Source of the DNA: Dethiosulfatibacter sp.
Lineage (GTDB): Bacteria > Bacillota_A > Clostridia > Tissierellales > Dethiosulfatibacteraceae
NCBI GenBank assembly: GCA_019084435.1
Contig: JAHRFV010000016.1
Location: forward strand, 1-9,714
Length of the DNA stretch: 9,714 nt
Direction of reading: 5' to 3'
A program made the translations under genes and the position numbers. Below, in pieces: positions 1 through 6,894 of this stretch. The notes beneath the pieces were generated by a model. The model was not told the origin of the DNA and made no database searches. It saw only the letters and a list, made by a program, of their open reading frames with translations. The stretch's first letter is position 1. Each line of letters begins with the position of its first letter.

Positions 1-933
1 CCAGCCGTTGTACCATAATCCAAAGAAAGTTGCTAAAATAAGAACCGCAATAGGCACTACCGCATTAGATACCTGCAACTTGATTTCTCTGTGATCTGCA
101 AATTCTTCAGTGTCAAGATTGGACATTGGCTTAGCATTATCTCCCAGCACTTTACCGGTGGTTCTAGCTCTGATTTCAGCATCGTACATAGGACCATAAT
201 CTCGACCCTGTAGGATCAGGTTGTAAATAAGCACTAGTGTGAAAATGTTATAAAATGCATATGGAATTGTATTTAGGAAAACCATAAAGAAGTTTCCTTC
301 TATTCCCATACCCGTAAATACATCAGCTATCAACCCAATCTCATATCCAATCCAGGTTGATATGAAAGCCATTCCTGCTACCGGTGCCGCTGTGGAGTCA
401 ACAATATAAGACAGCTTTTCACGGGACACATTCATCTTGTCTGTCAAAGGTCTCATGGTTGGACCAACAATAAGTGTATTGGCATAATCATCAAAGAAAA
501 CCAATATACCCATCAGAGTTGTAGCAAGTTGTGCACTTCGAGCATTCTGAGCTTTCTTGGCCAAGGCTTCTGCTATGGCTTTTGTTCCACCCATTTTCCC
601 GATTATGCCAATCATACCTCCTATTGCCAATGTGAAAATAATAATCCCTGCATTCCATCCATCAGCAAGACTGCCGAGTATATAGGTATCCAGGGTTCTA
701 AGATAAGAAATAATAGGATTATAGCCGTTAAGCATCATAACCCCAGAGAAAATACCTAAAAACAACGATAAGATAACTTGTTTGGTTAAAAATGCAAGTG
801 CGATTGCCAGCAATGGTGGTAGAAGTGATAGGGCACCATATGGGCTACCCCCTTCTTCAGCAGCGAAGGCAGTGACGGTAAAGAACATCAACATCATTAA
901 TACGAGCCCAAAAATTTTAAATCTGGTTTTCAT
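1..933 (-). CDS. NhaC-family Na+/H+ antiporter, 3' end cut off by the window edge
   Basis: Integral membrane protein expected to exchange Na+ for H+ (or a related counter-transport) across the cytoplasmic membrane. The first 311 residues are present and the frame is still open at base 1; the family is usually about 450-550 residues, so roughly the last third is missing. It is recognised by the conserved Na_H_antiporter blocks FFDDYANTLIVGPTMRP (residues 146-162) and SYIVDSTAAPVAGMAF (175-190). Hydrophobic segments lie near 8-24, 35-68, 94-112, 134-156, 178-205, 214-241 and 288-307, with a hydrophilic loop at about 243-285. The N-terminus looks like a cleavable signal peptide ending TAFA-AEEGG (near residue 24). 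The ATG at 931-933 is preceded by AAGGGGG at a suitable distance. It has its own candidate promoter and a leader of about 90 bases, so it is probably a separate unit from the upstream HAD gene. The family call is secure; the transported ion and any symbol are inferred only. Confidence 0.93.
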   Translation of the reverse strand, partial: MKTRFKIFGLVLMMLMFFTVTAFAAEEGGSPYGALSLLPPLLAIALAFLTKQVILSLFLGIFSGVMMLNGYNPIISYLRTLDTYILGSLADGWNAGIIIFTLAIGGMIGIIGKMGGTKAIAEALAKKAQNARSAQLATTLMGILVFFDDYANTLIVGPTMRPLTDKMNVSREKLSYIVDSTAAPVAGMAFISTWIGYEIGLIADVFTGMGIEGNFFMVFLNTIPYAFYNIFTLVLIYNLILQGRDYGPMYDAEIRARTTGKVLGDNAKPMSNLDTEEFADHREIKLQVSNAVVPIAVLILATFFGLWYNGW

Positions 934-1029
934 GATAAACCCCCTTGTTTTTTTGACCGATCCGTTTCTCATGTTACATGAATATTTATAATTTATAAAT
1001 TAGAGTATTCACATAACACTATCAAGGAA

Positions 1030-1058
1030 ATTATATCACAGAATTTTTGAATGTTAAA
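1030..1058 (-). promoter_or_regulatory. Candidate sigma-A promoter for the NhaC-type antiporter; also covers the 934-1071 gap
   Basis: On the minus strand TTTAAC (1053-1058) is followed after 17 bases by a perfect TATAAT (1030-1035), with TGA just upstream of the -10 (extended -10). Transcription would start near 1023 and give a leader of about 90 bases before the ATG at 933. The leader holds a perfect 14-base palindrome TAATTTATAAATTA (989-1002) and a 5+1+5 inverted repeat CATGTTACATG (970-980). These could be operator sites or just AT-rich sequence. I see no riboswitch-like structure. The only hairpin at the end of the upstream HAD gene (1060-1076, seven A/T pairs, no T-run) is too weak to call a terminator, so read-through from the upstream operon is possible. 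Confidence 0.5.
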
Positions 1059-1071
1059 TAATAATTCGTAA

Positions 1072-1710
1072 TTATTTTATAGAGGAAATGATGTTTTTTA
1101 TGTCATCATATTGATTAATGACAAAATCAGGTTTTACAGCTAGAAGACTTGTATCTAGATTGCTCCAAGAAACTAAAACAGATGTAATTCCTGCATTTCT
1201 TGCACATTCCAGGTCAAAAACAGTATCTCCTATAAAAATCGTTTCTTCCTTTGTTCCACCCAGATCATTAAGACATTTCAGCAAGGGGTCTGGGTGGGGT
1301 TTATGATTGACGCACATGTCCGCGGTTATTATTGATTTGAAGTATTTTGTAATATTATACATTTCAAGGATTTTCATTGCAGTTAAGCCTAATCTTGATG
1401 TGACAATTCCTAAGGTATAATTATTCAAATATAATTCTTCTATTATTTCCTTCGCACCATCATACAGCTTCATATACTTGTCGAAATTCTCGTAATGAAA
1501 CTCTCTGTACTCACTGACTACAATTTGATAATCTTCGTCAAACTCAGACTTGATTACCTTTTCTAGAATTTCGCCAAAAGTTTTCTTAATGTGACTCTCA
1601 CTGACTTCGTGTCCCTTAAATGTTTTGTAGATATGCTGAAATGACTTCAGAATTAACTCTTCGGAGTCTGCAAGGGTCCCATCCAAATCAAATACTATAT
1701 TTTTTATCAT
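1072..1710 (-). CDS. HAD-superfamily phosphatase, PpaX/phosphoglycolate-phosphatase type
   Basis: Cytoplasmic Mg2+-dependent phosphohydrolase of 212 residues, complete. All four HAD motifs are visible. Motif I is FDLDGTLADSEE, with nucleophile D8 and acid/base D10. Motif II is GIVTSR (T104/S105). Motif III is the lysine in HKPHPDP (K137). Motif IV is FIGDTVFDLECARNAG (D162, D166). The helical cap between about 15 and 85 is the C1 type seen in phosphoglycolate phosphatase and in the pyrophosphatase PpaX. The length and the block around VSEYREFHYENFDKYMKLYDG recall Bacillus PpaX (about 216 residues), but that comparison is from memory. The substrate could be pyrophosphate, phosphoglycolate or another small phosphate ester. 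Its ATG overlaps the stop of the cyclophilin gene (ATGA), so the two are probably translationally coupled. It is the last gene of the five-gene run. Confidence 0.92.
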   Translation of the reverse strand: MIKNIVFDLDGTLADSEELILKSFQHIYKTFKGHEVSESHIKKTFGEILEKVIKSEFDEDYQIVVSEYREFHYENFDKYMKLYDGAKEIIEELYLNNYTLGIVTSRLGLTAMKILEMYNITKYFKSIITADMCVNHKPHPDPLLKCLNDLGGTKEETIFIGDTVFDLECARNAGITSVLVSWSNLDTSLLAVKPDFVINQYDDIKNIISSIK

Positions 1711-2225
1711 AAAGTTTCCGGTTCTCCTATTTCATTGTCATTTTCATCAATTGTTATACTCTTAATGACCTGGGGATCTTTAGGCTTGTCTCTAAAATCA
1801 GTTTTAACTTCTGCAATTTTATCAACAACGTCCAGTCCATCAGTAACCTTTCCGAAAGCTGCATAGCTGTTATCCAGATGTGCTGAAGCCTTATGCATAA
1901 TGAAAAACTGAGACCCTGCAGAATCAGAATGCTGTGATCTTGCCATTGAAATAACACCTTTTTCATGTTTGATATCATTGTCAAACCCGTTTATGCTAAA
2001 TTCTCCTTTGATACTGTAGCCCGGTCCGCCAGTACCTGAACCGCTAGGGCATCCACCTTGAATCATAAAGCCTGGAATAACCCTGTGAAATATCAGTCCG
2101 TCATAGAAGCCTTTCTTAGCCAATGATACAAAGTTTTTAACTGTGTTAGGTGCTTTATCAAAGTATAAATCTCCAGAAATCAAGTCACCGTTTTCCATTT
2201 CAATTGTAAATCTAGGATTTTTCAT
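1707..2225 (-). CDS. ppiB: Cyclophilin-type peptidyl-prolyl cis-trans isomerase
   Basis: Catalyses cis/trans isomerisation of X-Pro bonds and so helps protein folding. The 172 residues are a single cyclophilin domain. The active-site arginine and its surroundings are in FHRVIPGFMIQGG (R48, F53, Q56). They are followed by MARSQHSDSAGSQFFI (M94, Q106, F108) and by HLDNSYAAFG (L117, with Y121 where human CypA has its histidine, which is common in bacterial cyclophilins). There is no signal peptide or lipobox, so it should be cytoplasmic. The C-terminal tail after about 150 (DPQVIKSITID...) is normal for the family, with a short acidic extension. The start ATG at 2223-2225 has a strong GGAGGAG a few bases upstream, only 12 bases after the stop of the SLH gene. 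Its own stop overlaps the HAD start by four bases. The symbol is given for the PpiB-like class, not for proven orthology. Confidence 0.94.
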   Translation of the reverse strand: MKNPRFTIEMENGDLISGDLYFDKAPNTVKNFVSLAKKGFYDGLIFHRVIPGFMIQGGCPSGSGTGGPGYSIKGEFSINGFDNDIKHEKGVISMARSQHSDSAGSQFFIMHKASAHLDNSYAAFGKVTDGLDVVDKIAEVKTDFRDKPKDPQVIKSITIDENDNEIGEPETL

Positions 2226-2237
2226 CGTACTCCTCCA

Positions 2238-3710
2238 CTAATTCATAAGTTTTATTTTTTTAATAGTACCTATTATGTTTCTGTACTCATCATTTGAAAA
2301 GGATCCGTAGATTGGACTACTTTTTAAGCGATTATAGTACCCTGTTATATAAGCTTCAGCTTCAGTTGTAAATCCTACTTTATGTAATCCAAAGGTTACA
2401 TTCAATATATATTGCTCCATCAGATTGAAACGATCAGTATTGTTCACAACTGTGTTGTTAGAAAGACTGACGCCGCCGTTGTTTACGTTGATAAAAGCTG
2501 TCGGATTCAAAGCCAAGTCATTATATTTTATCAACAACTCATAAAATTCTGCCATTTGATTTGTGTTGAGATAATGTTTAAATATCAGGAAATCTATCTC
2601 AGATTGAATGAATACATCACTAGATCTGCTTTTTAAACCAACCATATAATTGATGGCTTTGTTGTCCACCCCATGTTTTAATATCTCATGAAAAAGAAGC
2701 AGCCTATTAGTCATTGTAAGATTCGTGTCATCAATCATAGCATTCAGTATCTCATTGCTGTATTGTTTCTTCAAAGCAGAAGTTATATTTCCATTTTTAA
2801 TTAAGTAATAATTCAATCCAAAAATATTAAAATATCCTTCGCTTTTCAATTCATTGAGTGTTCTTGTCGGATTTGTGTCATATAAGGGCTCATCACCTGG
2901 GAAGATGTAACCTCCAAAAGAGAGATACTCTAAGGTAGTGACAGCTTTAATATATCTAAAATCATCATCTGTCAGATTTCTATTGTCATATGTATGAAAG
3001 AAAGGAAATCCATTATCAAAATCTTTATTAGAAAAAATAATCTCAGACATTGTATTGACTTTATTGTAAGCGGCTTCTCCATAGATTCGTTTCGTCAGTA
3101 CAGCAGCCTCAGCCCTTGTCAAGTTAGCAGTACCTCTGAACTCATTATTGCTATACCCAAGGATAATGCCATTGTTATATAAAGTTACCATTTCGTCGTA
3201 AAACCTGTTGCTCTCGGTTATGTCATTGAAGGGTAAGTTCAAATCTGAAACGGTCGGCAGATTCAATGCGGCAGTCAGTGCTGCTGCCTGTTGTCGTGTG
3301 ATAAAGCTATTGGGATTCAATCGTTCTCCCGGGAAAATATCATATATGTTATAATCAATTCTTTCGTTTTGGATCATAAAATTATTGAAAGATAATACAT
3401 AAGTATACGCCCAATGATTAATACTTATATCTGTGTAGTTGACTGTCCCTCTAGTTACTAAATTGACAACACCATTCTCATTTCCTATTGTGTATAAAAC
3501 CTTGAAATATTCTGCAATTGATATGTTTCTATCAGGTCTGAATGTAAAGTCTCCATAGCCTTGAAAAATCTTCATGTTGTTAGTGACTTGGTATATATCC
3601 GTTTCAGCCCAGTGATTGTATATGTCAAAATAATAAGTGTCCGCTTGTGCTGTGTTTATTGAACCCATCAGCAACAGCACTATTACCATTAACAATATTG
3701 TTTTTTTCAT
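2238..3710 (-). CDS. Secreted protein with three SLH domains and an unrecognised C-terminal region
   Basis: 490 residues, complete. The N-terminus is a classical signal peptide (KK, hydrophobic stretch 5-15, likely cleavage AQA-D after residue 23). Three S-layer homology domains follow. The first is about 27-75 (FDIYNHWAETDI ... SIAEYFKVL), the second about 92-149 (YTDISINHWAYTYV ... ITRQQAAALTAAL) and the third about 160-208 (LPFNDITESNRFYDEM ... LTRAEAAVLTKRI). SLH trimers bind pyruvylated secondary cell-wall polymer, so the protein should sit on the cell surface. Residues about 215-490 are hydrophilic, rich in Asn, Tyr and Phe, have no transmembrane segment, and match no family I recognise. 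Short helical stretches such as 340-395 could be repeat-like but I cannot establish that. The start ATG is preceded by AAGGGG. It lies 23 bases after the methyltransferase stop and 12 bases before the cyclophilin ATG, so it belongs to the same run. Confidence 0.9.
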   Translation of the reverse strand: MKKTILLMVIVLLLMGSINTAQADTYYFDIYNHWAETDIYQVTNNMKIFQGYGDFTFRPDRNISIAEYFKVLYTIGNENGVVNLVTRGTVNYTDISINHWAYTYVLSFNNFMIQNERIDYNIYDIFPGERLNPNSFITRQQAAALTAALNLPTVSDLNLPFNDITESNRFYDEMVTLYNNGIILGYSNNEFRGTANLTRAEAAVLTKRIYGEAAYNKVNTMSEIIFSNKDFDNGFPFFHTYDNRNLTDDDFRYIKAVTTLEYLSFGGYIFPGDEPLYDTNPTRTLNELKSEGYFNIFGLNYYLIKNGNITSALKKQYSNEILNAMIDDTNLTMTNRLLLFHEILKHGVDNKAINYMVGLKSRSSDVFIQSEIDFLIFKHYLNTNQMAEFYELLIKYNDLALNPTAFINVNNGGVSLSNNTVVNNTDRFNLMEQYILNVTFGLHKVGFTTEAEAYITGYYNRLKSSPIYGSFSNDEYRNIIGTIKKIKLMN

Positions 3711-3733
3711 ATTACCCCTTCTTTCTAAATTGA

Positions 3734-5542
3734 TTAAACTCTTTCATCTATAATCATTTTCTCAACTTGGTTTATTTCAAAAAAATCAAAAAGATACTGA
3801 TCGACTTGTACCATCATCTTATCATATTCCAATGAACTTTCAATGATATTTTCCGGAATAAATAGAAACGGCATTCTTTTCAAAATGTAAGGATAGTACT
3901 CAAACAGATTAGAGCCCATCTTTTTTGCGCTGCATTTTATCATGAATTCAAACACTTTCGAGTTCAAATAATATAATGTCTGTTTAAGCTTTAAGTCTTG
4001 GTTCTTAGGAATCATCATGTAAATATCAGCACTGAAGTAGTAGTTCCGGGTATCTAGTGTGAACTGGTTTTTTGATGCCTTATATGGAAATAGTATTTTA
4101 TCCCTTTCAAACAAGTCTTTTTTTCGTCCCCATTGCAGATCGTACCATCGTCTGACCCCTGTAATGCACTCTCTCCTTCGTTCTAGTCTTTGCTTGAATT
4201 TCGTCAGATATTTTTTTGTGTTTGTCATTTCTTCTAATTCATGGTCGTTTGTGTAAATCAGTTTAAGAGCTTTCGAATCTATAATGCCATCATTTCCTTT
4301 TAAGTGGCTGCTCTTTATCCAATTGACAAGCAGTTCCTTTTCAATACCATGCTGTTGGATAATAGCATCATCCACTATAAATGCTTCGTCGCAACCTGTA
4401 ATGATTCCCTGGTAAATATCAAACACTTCGTCAAGTAAAGAATCAGATTTATTCTTGATTTTCTCCATTATTGCTTTTGTTTGATTGTCGTTGATATCCC
4501 AGATCGTACCGGTCAGCGCGTTGCTTTCTATTTCATAGGTTTTTTGTCTGTTAATGTCAATTATCTTAACATTCTTTTGTTCTTTGCCCTTAGACAGTGT
4601 GATGATTACTGGGCTGATGCCTATGTTCTGGAAAAGATTAAGCCCACCATAGTCAATTATTCCAATAACAGCATAGTGATTGATTATAAACTCTCTAAGC
4701 GATTTGGCATGGTCTGCTTCAAGAAAATATCTTGAGGTGATAAAACTCAAAAATCCTTGGTCTTTAAGATCTGAAAAACACTTTTCAAAAAAGCAATACG
4801 AAATATCTGCCTTGTCAGAATAGACAAGGTATTTGTTCTTTAAAGCTTTCTTGTAAGATATTGCAAGATTTTTATGACCTATATAGGGAGGGTTGCCGAT
4901 AATAAGGTCAAATGAATGCTGTGTCTCATAAAAAAGGTAATCGACTGTCTTAATATCAGGAGCATCCAAACAATCTGAAACAATTGTTAGATTGGCTGAT
5001 GCCAGAAAAGCTGTAAATTGGTCAATCTCGCATCCATAAAGGTTGTTATTTAGAATATGTGATTCAATTTTTTTAGTATCAATCTCAAAGTGCTTGGCTA
5101 GATAATCTCGGTTTTCTTCAATAATCTCAACGATTGTCCTAAAAACCTCAACTAAAAAATCGCCACTACCACATGCTGGATCAAACACCCTTATATAAGG
5201 ATTCGAAAGGTACATGGTTTTTATTGGTGTATTACCAATTATTTCTTTTATTGTTTTGGATGGTGTAAACACCTGCCCCAATTTTTTTTTGAGATTTGTT
5301 GGGATTAGACTTTTATAGATTTCTCCAGGCAGATACTTATTTTCTCCGTTTGGAGTATTCTCAAATATTTCTCTTAATATCAGACAGTAATCCTTATCTG
5401 ATTCATTCTGCAAATCTTCCAGATAGGATGGTATTTCGATATTCTTAAAGAAGAATTGAATATACTCTATAACTGTAATTTGGATGATTCTCAGATCCAT
5501 CGGTTGGTTCTTGACAGCTTGTTTCAAAGATTTAATCAACAA
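3734..5542 (-). CDS. Orphan Eco57I-class DNA N6-adenine methyltransferase, CamA-like
   Basis: Transfers a methyl group from S-adenosylmethionine to N6 of adenine in a specific DNA sequence. 602 residues. Motifs in order are LGQVFTP (motif X, 88-94), DPACGSGDF (motif I, SAM binding, 121-129), YGCEID (motif II, 169-174) and FDLIIGNPPYIG (motif IV, catalytic NPPY at 217-220). From about 370 comes a TaqI/Eco57I-like target-recognition region with QGIITGCDEAF (378-388), ERRRECITGVRRWYDLQWGR (454-473) and YYFSADIYM (501-509). Those recognition-region blocks and RYFLEA closely resemble what I remember of C. difficile CamA (CAAAAA methylation, sporulation); no alignment was run. Residues 1-85 form a helical extension before motif X with no PD-(D/E)XK nuclease motif. 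The length also argues against a fused type IIG nuclease. No restriction gene is adjacent. A run of nine A (5282-5290) encodes K85-K87 just before motif X. Confidence 0.9.
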   Translation of the reverse strand: MLIKSLKQAVKNQPMDLRIIQITVIEYIQFFFKNIEIPSYLEDLQNESDKDYCLILREIFENTPNGENKYLPGEIYKSLIPTNLKKKLGQVFTPSKTIKEIIGNTPIKTMYLSNPYIRVFDPACGSGDFLVEVFRTIVEIIEENRDYLAKHFEIDTKKIESHILNNNLYGCEIDQFTAFLASANLTIVSDCLDAPDIKTVDYLFYETQHSFDLIIGNPPYIGHKNLAISYKKALKNKYLVYSDKADISYCFFEKCFSDLKDQGFLSFITSRYFLEADHAKSLREFIINHYAVIGIIDYGGLNLFQNIGISPVIITLSKGKEQKNVKIIDINRQKTYEIESNALTGTIWDINDNQTKAIMEKIKNKSDSLLDEVFDIYQGIITGCDEAFIVDDAIIQQHGIEKELLVNWIKSSHLKGNDGIIDSKALKLIYTNDHELEEMTNTKKYLTKFKQRLERRRECITGVRRWYDLQWGRKKDLFERDKILFPYKASKNQFTLDTRNYYFSADIYMMIPKNQDLKLKQTLYYLNSKVFEFMIKCSAKKMGSNLFEYYPYILKRMPFLFIPENIIESSLEYDKMMVQVDQYLFDFFEINQVEKMIIDERV

Positions 5543-5554
5543 TTCCAGCTCTCC
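5540..5554 (-). promoter_or_regulatory. Ribosome binding site and TTG start of the methyltransferase
   Basis: The methyltransferase frame has no upstream ATG or GTG before an in-frame TGA at 5567-5569. GGAGAG (5549-5554) lies four bases after the aminopeptidase stop. It is six bases before the first of two tandem TTG codons (5540-5542, then 5537-5539). Translation therefore most likely begins at one of these TTGs, spaced six or nine bases from the site. The first ATG in frame, residue 15, has no comparable site. The weak start codon suggests modest expression relative to neighbours. Confidence 0.7.
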
Positions 5555-5558
5555 AGTA

Positions 5559-6794
5559 TTATTTTTTCATCAGTTCCTCTATTTCATAAATTTCTTTAGG
5601 TATTTCAGAAGAAAGGTTGATATTTCCATTTTCCGTAATCAGAATGTCATCTTCAATTCTTATTCCTATTTCCTCATCCCAAACATAGAGCCCCGGCTCG
5701 ACAGTAATTATGCAGCCTGCTTCCAACGGCTTCTCTCTGTCGCCTACATCGTGCACATCCAATCCTAGATAATGTGAAACCCCATGATAATAGAACTTGG
5801 TCAACTCATCCATATTACTTAGCATCTTTAGATGTAGCAATCCTTCAAATATTACAGATTTAGCAATTTCGTTTAATTCATTAATTGTGATTCCCGGCTT
5901 TGAGGCATCAATCACTTTCTTATTGGCTTCAAGAACAATTGTATATAGTTCTTTTTGCCGATCATTGTAAACGCCATCAACAGGGACTGTCCTCGTGATG
6001 TCGGAACAGTACTTGTTTTTATTTGCTCCTAAGTCAAAAAGGATTAGTTTTCCGGATTTGACCTCTTGATTGTTAGTAATATAGTGTAATATAACTGCAT
6101 TGCTGCCTGAGGCTGCAATTGTTTCAAAAGAAGGCTCCGCTCCATGAAGATTTAAAACGAAATTATAATAAGCAGTCATTTCGTATTCCTTCATACCTGC
6201 TTTTATATTTTGTGCCATGTGACAAAAGGCCTCTTTTGTAATCTCGATTGATGCTTTAATAGCTTCTATTTCAGACTCGTCCTTTATTCTTCTAAAATCA
6301 GATAGGATTGGATGTAGATTTTTCTGAATGATATATGGATATCTTTCAACCAATATTGATGAATATTTTTGTGCTGTCGTAGCTTTACTTTCAAAGCTTC
6401 GGTTTTCAAGATCGAGATAAGCGTTATTGATTAGATTACTATTGAGTGCTTTTAGAAGATAGTCATCAAAGTCTTCATAATAATTGATTTCTGAGATGCC
6501 TGATATAGTCCTGCATTCATCTTCAGTAAGATACATTCCAAACCATTTTTCCACATCAATATTTCGCTTCTTAATGAAAAGCATCTCTTTAACTGTGTTC
6601 TTCTTCTTTTCGCATAGATAAACAACATTTTCTCTATCTATTCCTGTCAGATAGAAAAAATTATTGTTAGTATAAAATGTATAATCCGCATCTGCTGACT
6701 TAAATGCCGGTGATCCAGAAAAAAGGATAACAATACTGTTATCGGATATCTGTTCCTGTAAAGATTGTCTTCTTTTACCATAAATCTCTTTCAT
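5559..6794 (-). CDS. pepP: Xaa-Pro aminopeptidase (aminopeptidase P), peptidase family M24B
   Basis: Removes the N-terminal residue from peptides whose second residue is proline; a cytoplasmic dimetal enzyme. 411 residues, complete. The N-terminal AMP_N domain occupies about 1-130 (VILFSGSPAF, then NNNFFYLTGIDRE at 43-55). The pita-bread M24 domain runs from about 170 to 405. All five metal ligands can be placed: D254 in LFDLGANKN, D265 in YCSDITRTVP, H341 in HGVSHYLGLDVHD, E366 in TVEPGLYVW and E381 in GIRIEDDIL. H237 (ILHYI) and H348 fit the substrate-binding histidines of the family. The ATG at 6792-6794 follows AAGGAG at a six-base spacing. It heads the five-gene run and is the only gene there with a clear upstream gap holding a promoter candidate. 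The symbol reflects PepP-like domain order; orthology was not tested. Confidence 0.94.
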   Translation of the reverse strand: MKEIYGKRRQSLQEQISDNSIVILFSGSPAFKSADADYTFYTNNNFFYLTGIDRENVVYLCEKKKNTVKEMLFIKKRNIDVEKWFGMYLTEDECRTISGISEINYYEDFDDYLLKALNSNLINNAYLDLENRSFESKATTAQKYSSILVERYPYIIQKNLHPILSDFRRIKDESEIEAIKASIEITKEAFCHMAQNIKAGMKEYEMTAYYNFVLNLHGAEPSFETIAASGSNAVILHYITNNQEVKSGKLILFDLGANKNKYCSDITRTVPVDGVYNDRQKELYTIVLEANKKVIDASKPGITINELNEIAKSVIFEGLLHLKMLSNMDELTKFYYHGVSHYLGLDVHDVGDREKPLEAGCIITVEPGLYVWDEEIGIRIEDDILITENGNINLSSEIPKEIYEIEELMKK

Positions 6795-6828
6795 ATATTA
6801 CTCCTTGGTATACAGATGATATCTATAT

Positions 6829-6857
6829 ATTATATCTGAAATCTAACAAAAAGATAA
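6829..6857 (-). promoter_or_regulatory. Candidate promoter of the aminopeptidase P operon
   Basis: In the 100-base gap between the permease and aminopeptidase genes, a perfect minus-strand TATAAT (6829-6834) is preceded by GA. The best -35 at a 17-base spacing is TTATCT (6852-6857), which is a poor match to TTGACA and lies inside the terminator stem of the upstream operon. Transcription would start near 6822 and give a leader of about 27 bases. The -10 is convincing by position; the -35 is weak, so an activator or another sigma factor is possible. Confidence 0.4.
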
Positions 6858-6884
6858 GAACTCTTTACAAATTCTTATCTTTTT
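6848..6884 (-). terminator. Stem-loop terminator after the permease gene
   Basis: AAAAAGATAAGAA (6848-6860) and TTCTTATCTTTTT (6872-6884) are perfect inverted repeats. They form a 13-bp stem with an 11-base loop, starting 10 bases after the permease stop. On the minus strand the stem ends in TTTTTG. The stem is GC-poor and its A/T ends provide the U-run, so it could work in either direction, though only the permease is transcribed toward it. It separates the exporter operon from the five-gene run. Confidence 0.72.
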
Positions 6885-6894
6885 TATTAAATCC

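Noticed and set aside
529..991. Plus-strand open frames opposite the antiporter
   Set aside because: The minus strand carries strong conserved NhaC blocks through the same bases; the plus frames are low-quality shadows.
1060..1076. Hairpin AATAATT/AATTATT at the end of the HAD gene as a terminator
   Set aside because: Seven A/T pairs only, a three-base loop, overlap with the stop codon and no following T-run; too weak to call.
3734..5542. Type IIG restriction-modification fusion or phage-defence (BREX PglX-like) island
   Set aside because: There is no nuclease motif before motif X, the protein is about 600 residues rather than 900-1200, and no defence, integrase or transposase genes surround it.
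6811..6840. Short GATAT...ATATC repeat around the -10 region as an operator
   Set aside because: Low complexity and imperfect; indistinguishable from AT-rich background.
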